A DNA stretch of 10,558 nt from Trebonia sp030042015 (GTDB lineage: Bacteria; Actinomycetota; Actinomycetes; Streptosporangiales; Streptosporangiaceae), in NCBI RefSeq assembly GCF_030042015.1, contig NZ_JASIAL010000408.1, positions 1 through 10,558 on the forward strand, written 5' to 3'. A program made the position numbers and the translations under genes. The notes under the pieces are model-generated. The model made no database searches. It saw nothing but the letters and a program-made list of their open reading frames with translations, and was not told the origin of the DNA. Of this stretch, positions 5,954 to 10,558 are shown piece by piece (the stretch's first letter is position 1; each line of letters opens with the position of its first letter).

Positions 5954-7327
5954 TCAGCCTCGACGCAGGCGACGGCCCCGGAAGGCTCCAGATGCGGCGA
6001 CGGCACCGCGGCCGGTGGCGTGGCCGCTGACCAGCACGGGGCGGGCAGGCGTGGCCACCTGTGGCGTGCGCTTCGCCGGGGGGCCAGCGATTGAGCGCAG
6101 CACTGCCGAACCGGGATCAACCACAGCGGCCTTCGGGCTGACGCCCGCTTTAAGCATCAACCTGCGGACCTCTGTCGCCTGTGCCGGAGTCTGCAGTGTG
6201 ACCACAGTGCCTTCGGCGCCGCCGCGGGCAGTCCTGCCGGACCGGTGGACGTAGGCCTTGTGCTCGGCCGGCGGATCGGCGTGAATTACCAGGTCGATGC
6301 CGTCCACATGGATGCCGCGGGCGGCAATGTCAGTAGCGACCAAGGCGCGGACCTCACCAGACGCGAACGCCGCCAGGTTCCGGGCGCGCGCGCCCTGGGC
6401 GAGGTCGCCGTGGAGTTCCGCTGTCGCCGTCCCCGCCCTAGCCAGGTCGCGGGCGAGCTTGCTGGCTCCGTGCCTGGTCCTGGTGAAGATGAGCACTCGG
6501 GGCTCACCGCTGGCCAGAGTCGCCAGGACCTTCACCCGGTCCGCGGGCGCGACGGTGAGCAGATGATGGGTTATCTCAGGGCGGGCGGAAACGGCGTCGA
6601 CCGCGTGCCGCGCCGGCTGGCTCAGGAAGCGCCGCGCGAGGACGTCCACGGCGCTGTCGAGGGTCGCCGAGAACAGCAGCCGCTGCCCCTCGCGCGGGGT
6701 GGTGTCAAGCAGTCGCCGGACAACCGGCAGGAACCCGAGGTCGGCCATGTGATCCGCCTCGTCCAGCACGGTGATCTCGACATCGCCGAGGTGACAGTGA
6801 CCCTGCTCGATCAAGTCGGCCAGCCGTCCCGGGCAGGCGACGACGATATCTGCGCGGTCGCGGAGGGCTGCCACCTGCGGATTCTGCGAGGTGCCCCCGA
6901 AAATGACGGCGGTGCTCAACCCCACCGCGCGCGCCAGCGGCGAGAGGACCGCCTGAACCTGGGCCGCCAGCTCGCGGGTCGGGACAAGCACCAGGCCACG
7001 CGGGCGGCACGCCAGCGTGTACCCGTCCGCCAGCCTGGCAGCAAGCGGAAGGCAGAACCCGAGCGTCTTGCCCGATCCGGTCTGGGCACGCCCGAGAATG
7101 TCATGGCCGGCCAGGGCGTCGGGCAGCGTGGCGGCCTGGATCGGGAACGGCACCGTGATCCCGGTTTCAGCGAGGGCGGCCACTAGAGGCGAGGGGACGC
7201 CGAGAGCCGCGAAGGTGACGTCAGAAGCCGGAACCAGTTCGGGATCCTGCCTGCGCCGCTGCAGCCGGGCCGGTCGCGGACTTGCCGCGGGCGCGACGGC
7301 AGACTTTCCAGTGGGCATAACTGTCAA
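5954..7327 (-). CDS. DEAD-box ATP-dependent RNA helicase
   Basis: A 457-aa cytoplasmic RNA helicase that unwinds RNA duplexes with ATP. Motifs in order, numbered from the TTG at 7327: Q motif around FPIQ (61-64), motif I AQTGSGKT (81-88), Ia PTREL (116-120), CPGRL (165-169), II DEAD (189-192), III SAT (220-222), IV around VLIFTRT, V ATDIAARGIHVDG, and VI HRSGRTARGG (361-370). The C-terminal 70 residues are a basic, Pro/Ala/Gly-rich tail ending in RGRRLRRG, probably for RNA binding. The start is debatable. The TTG has GGAGA seven bases upstream; the ATG at 7318 is 16 bases from it; the ATG at 7375 would add codons with AT-rich third positions unlike the gene. Total length is typical of the RhlE/CsdA-like short helicases of actinobacteria. 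It precedes the cold-shock gene on the same strand and follows the SPFH gene after a hairpin. Confidence 0.95.
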   Translation of the reverse strand: MTVMPTGKSAVAPAASPRPARLQRRRQDPELVPASDVTFAALGVPSPLVAALAETGITVPFPIQAATLPDALAGHDILGRAQTGSGKTLGFCLPLAARLADGYTLACRPRGLVLVPTRELAAQVQAVLSPLARAVGLSTAVIFGGTSQNPQVAALRDRADIVVACPGRLADLIEQGHCHLGDVEITVLDEADHMADLGFLPVVRRLLDTTPREGQRLLFSATLDSAVDVLARRFLSQPARHAVDAVSARPEITHHLLTVAPADRVKVLATLASGEPRVLIFTRTRHGASKLARDLARAGTATAELHGDLAQGARARNLAAFASGEVRALVATDIAARGIHVDGIDLVIHADPPAEHKAYVHRSGRTARGGAEGTVVTLQTPAQATEVRRLMLKAGVSPKAAVVDPGSAVLRSIAGPPAKRTPQVATPARPVLVSGHATGRGAVAASGAFRGRRLRRG

Positions 7328-7334
7328 GAGATTG

Positions 7335-7339
7335 TCTCC
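7335..7339 (-). promoter_or_regulatory. Ribosome binding site supporting a TTG start for the helicase
   Basis: GGAGA on the minus strand, seven bases before the TTG at 7325-7327. The nearest in-frame ATG (7318) is too far away to use it. Confidence 0.5.
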
Positions 7340-7413
7340 AGGACTTGAGTGGCCGCGTTGTCGAAGGCGCCACATCCGTGGAGACCAGTTCGCTCACCGA
7401 GCGACAGACGACC

Positions 7414-7435
7414 GGCGCGGCCCCATGGCCGCGCC
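7414..7435 (-). terminator. Strong hairpin between the SPFH and helicase genes
   Basis: GGCGCGGCC (7414-7422) and GGCCGCGCC (7427-7435) form a perfect 9-bp all-G/C stem with a 4-base loop. It lies 56 bases past the SPFH stop and 87 bases before the helicase start on the minus strand. The plus strand has TTT after the stem, the minus strand has no T tract. It probably ends SPFH transcription and separates the two units. A smaller hairpin, TGCGC-TTT-GCGCA, lies at 7443-7455. Confidence 0.55.
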
Positions 7436-7491
7436 TTTACCGTGCGCTTTGCGCATTTCCCCTAGCGTACCGCACGCCCCGTCAGGGGCCG

Positions 7492-8346
7492 TCACGGCCG
7501 CGCCGCCTCCGCCGGCCAGCCGCTGGGCGCCAGGCGGGGCGGCGCCGCGAGCGCGGGCGCTACGCGCGCTTCGAGCGCAGGTGGCTCGCCATCCCCATCG
7601 CCGATGTCGGCGGCCGCGGGCCTCGGTGCGGCGGCGGGGGCGGCACGGTCGAAGAAGCGCAACAGCTCCACCGGCACGGGCATGACGACGGTGCTGTTCT
7701 TCTCGGCTGCGACCTCGACGACGGTCTGCAGCAGCCGAAGCTGCAACGCGGCCGGGTCGGCAGCCATCACCGCGGCAGCCTGCGCGAGCTTCCTGGATGC
7801 CTGGTACTCCCCGTCGGCCGAGATGACCCGTGCCCGGCGCTCCCGTTCGGCCTCGGCCTGCCGCGACATCGAACGCTTCATGGACTCCGGCAGGGAGACG
7901 TCCTTGACCTCGACGCGTTCCACCCGGATCCCCCACGGCTGCTCGGTGGGCGCATCGATAACGTCCTTGAGATGGGCGTTGATCTTGTCCCGCTCGGACA
8001 GCAACTCGTCCATGTCGCTCTGGCCGATCACCGACCGCAGCGACGTCTGGGCTACCTGGGACACTGCGAAGGTGTAATTCTGCACATTGATGATCGCCTT
8101 GACCGGATCGACGACCCGGTAGTAGACGACCGCGTCGACCTTGATCGTGACATTGTCCCTGGTGATGGCTTCCTGGCCAGGCACCGCGGCCACGACGATT
8201 TGCATATTCACCTTCCGCAGCCGGTCGGTGAACGGGTTAACCCAGGTCAGCCCTGGCTCGCGGACGCCGGGCAGCGCCTTGCCCCAGCGGAAGACCACGC
8301 CACGCTCAAACTGTGTAATGACCTTGAAGCCGAACACGCCGGCCAT
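7492..8346 (-). CDS. SPFH/Band 7 (stomatin-like, slipin) protein lacking an N-terminal membrane anchor
   Basis: The 284-aa product is a member of the stomatin/prohibitin (SPFH) superfamily, which forms large ring-like oligomers on membranes and organises membrane domains. The SPFH domain begins at once with VITQFERGVVFRWGK (9-23), followed by PGLTWVNPF, then RDNVTIKVDAVVYYRV (63-78), the AQTSLRSVIGQSDMDELLS block (99-117) and the charged coiled-coil SRQAEAERERRARVISA (161-177) rich in Glu and Arg. Residues 234-284 are a Pro/Ala-rich tail. Bacterial slipins normally start with a 20-30 residue hydrophobic helix; here it is missing, and the same frame upstream of the ATG encodes only polar residues back to a TGA. 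The gene may have lost its anchor or the protein may depend on a partner. There is no NfeD neighbour, the usual partner of one slipin class. A GGCGCG/CGCGCC hairpin (8357-8371) lies 10 bases before the start and may affect translation. Confidence 0.92.
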   Translation of the reverse strand: MAGVFGFKVITQFERGVVFRWGKALPGVREPGLTWVNPFTDRLRKVNMQIVVAAVPGQEAITRDNVTIKVDAVVYYRVVDPVKAIINVQNYTFAVSQVAQTSLRSVIGQSDMDELLSERDKINAHLKDVIDAPTEQPWGIRVERVEVKDVSLPESMKRSMSRQAEAERERRARVISADGEYQASRKLAQAAAVMAADPAALQLRLLQTVVEVAAEKNSTVVMPVPVELLRFFDRAAPAAAPRPAAADIGDGDGEPPALEARVAPALAAPPRLAPSGWPAEAARP

Positions 8347-8512
8347 CCCAACTCTCGGCGCGCGGCGCGCCGGGCTACCAGGACCGCGGACGGCGCCAGC
8401 TTGTCAGCCAGCATCCGGAATGCCCGGCCCTGTTCCAATCATCACACATCCCAGCGGGCATCCCCGCGTCGGCCCCTTGGCGGCCCGGAAGCGGCGACGT
8501 TAGCCTCGGCCG

Positions 8513-8782
8513 TCAGGCCGGCCGACTCAGCCTGCCACGGTACTTCACCACCTGGTCCGGCCACACGCAAGCCTGCGTGCAGGGCTGGCCAAGCCGCAGC
8601 CGCGGCGTGTTCCCTGCCGTCGACCACGACCGGTCACGCACATGATGCCGGACATCTGGGTTGTGCTCGTCCCGGTGACACCGTTCCCAGCCGCGATCGG
8701 TCCGGGCGAACTCCGGACAGCGGAGCGCGCTGACCTCCTGGCCGGCCTCGGAGACTACTACCGCGAGCTCATCGTCCGTCAT
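8513..8782 (-). CDS. Small hypothetical protein with Cys/His residues
   Basis: An 89-aa product I cannot assign to a family. It begins with MTDDELAVVVSEAGQEVSAL, likely helical, followed by CPEFARTDRGWERCHRDEHN and a His-rich, basic stretch (HHVRDRSW), with two more Cys near the C-terminal half. The Cys-His spacing is reminiscent of small metal-binding proteins common in actinobacterial accessory regions, but this is inference. The ATG at 8782 has GGAGAGG nine bases upstream, which is the best evidence that it is real; third codon positions are moderately GC-rich. The frame is also open upstream to 8929. It lies 166 bases before the SPFH gene on the same strand. Confidence 0.45.
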   Translation of the reverse strand: MTDDELAVVVSEAGQEVSALRCPEFARTDRGWERCHRDEHNPDVRHHVRDRSWSTAGNTPRLRLGQPCTQACVWPDQVVKYRGRLSRPA

Positions 8783-8791
8783 CTGCGGGAT

Positions 8792-8798
8792 CCTCTCC
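8792..8798 (-). promoter_or_regulatory. Ribosome binding site for the small Cys/His protein
   Basis: GGAGAGG on the minus strand, nine bases before the ATG at 8782. It selects this start over longer forms of the open frame. Confidence 0.5.
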
Positions 8799-8939
8799 GC
8801 CGCTGTTGGCCGCGCGCCTGACCTGGCCGGCCTGGCGTCGTCGTAGCGGCGGCCCCGGTAGCGGGATGCAGTCGCAAAGACCAGCCTATGCCCCGCGAGA
8901 CGCGCTGCTCCTGCTCCTCTAAGGCTCACCCGCGCTCAG

Positions 8940-9122
8940 GTGACGCGCTACGCCCAGCCGAGCAGGGCGAAGATCGCCTATCAGGTGTCTGGCACTGGTC
9001 CACGGGACCTGGTTATAGCGCCCGGCCTGGTCCATCTAACATCTGGACATTCAGTGGCTGCAGACCGCGTACCGCAGGTTCGTCCGGACCCTGGAGCAAG
9101 GCAATCGCCTGATCCGGCGCTT
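8940..9122 (+). pseudogene. N-terminal remnant of an alpha/beta hydrolase (often fused to adenylate cyclase domains)
   Basis: From the GTG at 8940 the frame reads VTRYAQPSRAKIAYQVSGTG, then PRDLVIAPGLVH. This is the typical start of actinobacterial alpha/beta-fold hydrolases, many of which carry a guanylate/adenylate cyclase or LuxR domain further on. The match then continues one frame over, from 9040, as HLDIQWLQTAYRRFVRTLEQ followed by GNRLIRRF. The change of frame is explained by four extra bases (CTAA, 9036-9039) between the two His codons. The remnant ends near 9122, before the expected DKRGTG loop and nucleophile elbow, and runs into the 3' end of the opposite-strand KOW/Tudor-like gene. 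It is both frameshifted and truncated, so not functional. Confidence 0.72.
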
Positions 9123-9134
9123 CGGCCGGAGGCA

Positions 9135-9392
9135 TCAGAGCTTGGTCAACTTGGCGCAGGGCGTCGTGATGCGCACCTTTTGCGTGCCGAAGTCGATAAC
9201 CAGAACGGTGTCATCCTCAACGCTCACGACCCGGCCGAGGCCGTACCTGTCATGAGTCACCTGGTCCCCCACGCCGAACTGCTCGGCGGGCGGGGCGGCG
9301 GGCGGAGGCTTGAAGGGACTTGTGGGCAGGAAGCGCCGGGCCTCGGCGCGGACAGGCTTCATCATGTCCAGTATGCGGTCTGGCGCCGCCAC
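9135..9392 (-). CDS. Small protein with a C-terminal KOW/Tudor-like beta domain, frame fused to a DUF2637 fragment
   Basis: The last 76 residues read MMKPVRAEARRFLPTSPFK, a Pro-rich linker, then EQFGVGDQVTHDRYGLGRVV, VEDDTVLVIDFGTQKVRI and KLTKL. This is a widespread actinobacterial small-protein pattern. The GDxVxHxxYGxGxV and VxFG blocks resemble the small beta-barrel (Tudor/KOW-like) found at the C-terminus of UvrD-type helicases and in CarD-like proteins, which mediate contacts with RNA polymerase or nucleic acid. The role here is unknown. The start is uncertain: GTG at 9392 follows AGGAGG by only two bases, and ATG codons at 9365 and 9362 lack a good site. The frame continues upstream without a stop to an ATG at 9638, through a DUF2637 fragment (9427-9522), so a fused 167-aa product is possible. 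Confidence 0.6.
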   Translation of the reverse strand: MAAPDRILDMMKPVRAEARRFLPTSPFKPPPAAPPAEQFGVGDQVTHDRYGLGRVVSVEDDTVLVIDFGTQKVRITTPCAKLTKL

Positions 9393-9426
9393 TGCCTCCT
9401 CGAGGCGAGAGCCAAACTGACGCGCT

Positions 9427-9522
9427 GGAACCGGCACCTTGCGCCACGCTGAGTCGAGTATCACCATCGAACTCGCGTAGATCAGCCGGTCCACCGTGAG
9501 AAGTATCAGCCGGGCCGTCCAA
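9427..9522 (-). pseudogene. Internal fragment of a DUF2637 gene
   Basis: About 32 codons encode TARLILLTVDRLIYASSMVI and then LDSAWRKVPVP, nearly the same as residues 44-74 of the intact copy (TARLVPLTVDGLIYASSMVM, LDSARRKVPVP). The nucleotide match is clear between 9427-9522 and 10065-10160, with a fixed offset of 638 bases and scattered substitutions. It covers only the second transmembrane segment and loop. Confidence 0.8.
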
Positions 9523-10160
9523 CAGGTACTGGCCGTCGCCCGGGACAGTCTGATCGCCGGCCATGATCTCAACTGAGGCACGGCAGCCTTGCGAGAGCCG
9601 GGACGGCCTGCGTAACAAGGCAGTCCCGGAACTCCCATGGTAAGGAGAAGGTCGGCGTTCGATCCGGTGGCGGGCTCTTATACGCCGCCAGATTTTCGCC
9701 ATGCATCTCGGCGGCTGCGGCAAGGTATTCGCGCAATCGCTGTGCGCGCGGCTGACCGACATGCAGCGCAGCACGGATAGCGCGTACCGACGGAACGCGA
9801 TCCACTGCCAGATCAGCGGCGAACACCACTGCGGCGTGCTTCGCAAGCGGATCGGACATGGAGACGCCGTCATGCGGGCCGGGGGCGGCCGCCGGTGCCT
9901 GGACGCCCCGGATGATCACCATCAGCAGCTCGTACGAGCCGACAAGCGCGACCGCGGGCCACGCGGCGACAGCGGCGCCGATCAGACCATGGCCCAAGCC
10001 GTGGGCGACATTCGCGGCCAGCGTCGCCGCGATGCCCAGGCCGAGCAGCCACCGGGCCAGCACCGGAACCGGCACCTTCCGCCGCGCCGAGTCCAGCATC
10101 ACCATCGAACTCGCGTAAATCAGCCCGTCCACGGTCAGCGGGACCAGTCGCGCCGTCCAC
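9427..10160. repeat. Pair of diverged direct repeats (DUF2637 segments)
   Basis: Copies at 9427-9522 and 10065-10160, same orientation, 638 bases apart. Shared blocks include GAACCGGCACCTT and TCACCATCGAACTCGCGTA. The copies differ at many third positions, so the duplication is old or came from related elements and not from a recent copying event. Confidence 0.75.
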
Positions 10161-10285
10161 CCCACCTCCCCGTGGGCCCGCACCTGACCGAAGGCGTGCT
10201 CGTAGGACGCCACAGCTGCAACCGCAGCGACACCGATCACGACTGCAGCGGTCGTCCACCGGATGACCCGGTCCGCCCCCATCAC
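9569..10285 (-). CDS. DUF2637 membrane protein (plasmid/integrative-element type)
   Basis: A 238-aa protein with four hydrophobic segments at about residues 11-30, 44-64, 75-95 and 101-126, the layout of the actinobacterial DUF2637 family. Conserved features include the EHAFGQVRAHGE loop (29-40), TVDGLIYASSMVMLDSARRK (51-70), the AHGLGHG loop and GSYELLM. After a linker comes a soluble segment with DRVPSVRAIRAALHVGQPRA (162-181), a helix-turn-helix-like end often seen in this family. DUF2637 proteins are frequent on conjugative plasmids and integrative elements near transfer and replication genes; their biochemical role is not known. The GTG at 10285 and ATG at 10282 are adjacent; neither has a strong ribosome binding site. 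The last 30 residues, including a rare TTA leucine codon at 9641-9643, do not look like family sequence, so the original stop may have been lost and the frame now reads into flanking DNA. No transfer or replication gene is visible next to it. Confidence 0.85.
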   Translation of the reverse strand: MMGADRVIRWTTAAVVIGVAAVAAVASYEHAFGQVRAHGEVGWTARLVPLTVDGLIYASSMVMLDSARRKVPVPVLARWLLGLGIAATLAANVAHGLGHGLIGAAVAAWPAVALVGSYELLMVIIRGVQAPAAAPGPHDGVSMSDPLAKHAAVVFAADLAVDRVPSVRAIRAALHVGQPRAQRLREYLAAAAEMHGENLAAYKSPPPDRTPTFSLPWEFRDCLVTQAVPALARLPCLS

Positions 10286-10558
10286 GCGGCACCGCCGTCA
10301 ACTGCGAACTCTGCTGTCAGCACCCATGGGGTTTTTGGTGCAGACGGACCTCGGACACCCAAACCGGGGAAATTTCCCCTAAACCAGACATCACTCGAAC
10401 ACGCTGCCCGGCTGCATGCCCGCAACCTGCTTCACCGCCGCCGTGGCGCTAGCCCCTGCAGCGGCGCCCAAGCCCCGCGGGCCAAGGTAAGGCTGGCTGC
10501 CCCACGACCTGGCCCCACGGCCGTCACGGCTCGACGTCACCCGCACAGAAAGGCCCCC
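10286..10558. other. Intergenic/right-edge region upstream of the DUF2637 gene
   Basis: It holds the palindrome at 10366-10379. On the minus strand a frame is open from the right edge to a TGA at 10391-10393, ending AVKQVAGMQPGSVFE, which might be the tail of a gene coming from the right. In conflict with this, the last bases (AGAAAGGCCCCC on the plus strand) look like a ribosome binding site for a plus-strand gene starting just outside the window. I cannot decide between them. Confidence 0.35.
10366..10379. promoter_or_regulatory. 14-bp perfect palindrome, possible operator
   Basis: GGGGAAATTTCCCC is an exact palindrome located 81 bases upstream of the DUF2637 start, in a locally A/T-richer patch. 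Its symmetry and position suit a dimeric regulator site. No regulator gene is adjacent and I do not recognise the motif. Confidence 0.45.

Noticed and set aside
6245..7186. Plus-strand open frame of 313 codons opposite the DEAD-box helicase
   Set aside because: Antisense shadow of a gene with every helicase motif on the other strand.
7345..8733. Plus-strand open frame of 462 codons opposite the SPFH gene
   Set aside because: Antisense shadow; composition is Asp/Arg/His/Leu-biased without domain signal, while the minus strand encodes a clear SPFH domain.
10391..10558. Minus-strand frame open from the right edge to a TGA at 10391
   Set aside because: Coding-like composition but no recognisable family, and a plus-strand ribosome-binding-like sequence at the very edge points the other way. 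Not called as a gene.

Overview
The window reads as chromosomal DNA of a high-GC actinomycete (Actinomycetota). The support is the strong G/C bias in third codon positions, GTG and TTG starts, a tRNA-Leu without an encoded CCA, an actinobacterial-type small cold-shock protein, and a DUF2637 membrane protein of the kind carried on actinobacterial integrative elements and plasmids. I cannot name the genus.

Layout, left to right. Bases 1-482 hold no gene I can support, only a short GGTGGC/GCTGGC repeat. An M20-family metallohydrolase lies on the minus strand (483-1817). A complete tRNA-Leu(GAG) follows on the plus strand (1967-2051). Bases 2052-2941 are a decayed stretch after the tRNA: a 10-bp inverted repeat, the C-terminal end of a GNAT acetyltransferase (minus) and the C-terminal half of a TetR regulator (plus). 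Two lipid-related genes follow on the plus strand: a membrane fatty acid desaturase (3009-4094) and an intracellular PHA depolymerase of the PhaZ type (4539-5360). A fragment of a DUF2637 gene overlaps the desaturase stop, and a fragment of an AMP-binding acyl-CoA synthetase lies just after phaZ.

The minus strand then carries a CspA-type cold-shock protein (5580-5783), a DEAD-box RNA helicase (5954-7327), an SPFH/stomatin-like protein without its usual membrane anchor (7492-8346) and a small Cys/His-containing protein (8513-8782). The right end (8940-10558) is a mosaic. It has a frameshifted N-terminal remnant of an alpha/beta hydrolase, a short KOW/Tudor-like protein whose reading frame is fused to a second DUF2637 fragment, and a full DUF2637 membrane protein (9569-10285) with a palindromic site upstream.

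Two themes stand out. Desaturase, CspA and DEAD-box helicase are all classes linked to cold adaptation (membrane fluidity and RNA unwinding), and they lie within about 4.3 kb; a joint role is inference. The tRNA flank, the 2-3 kb region, the 4.1 kb region and the right end are littered with gene fragments, including three pieces of DUF2637 genes. This suggests repeated insertion and decay of integrative elements. I saw no clear new defence, biosynthetic or mobile system, no CRISPR array, and no intact integrase or transposase.
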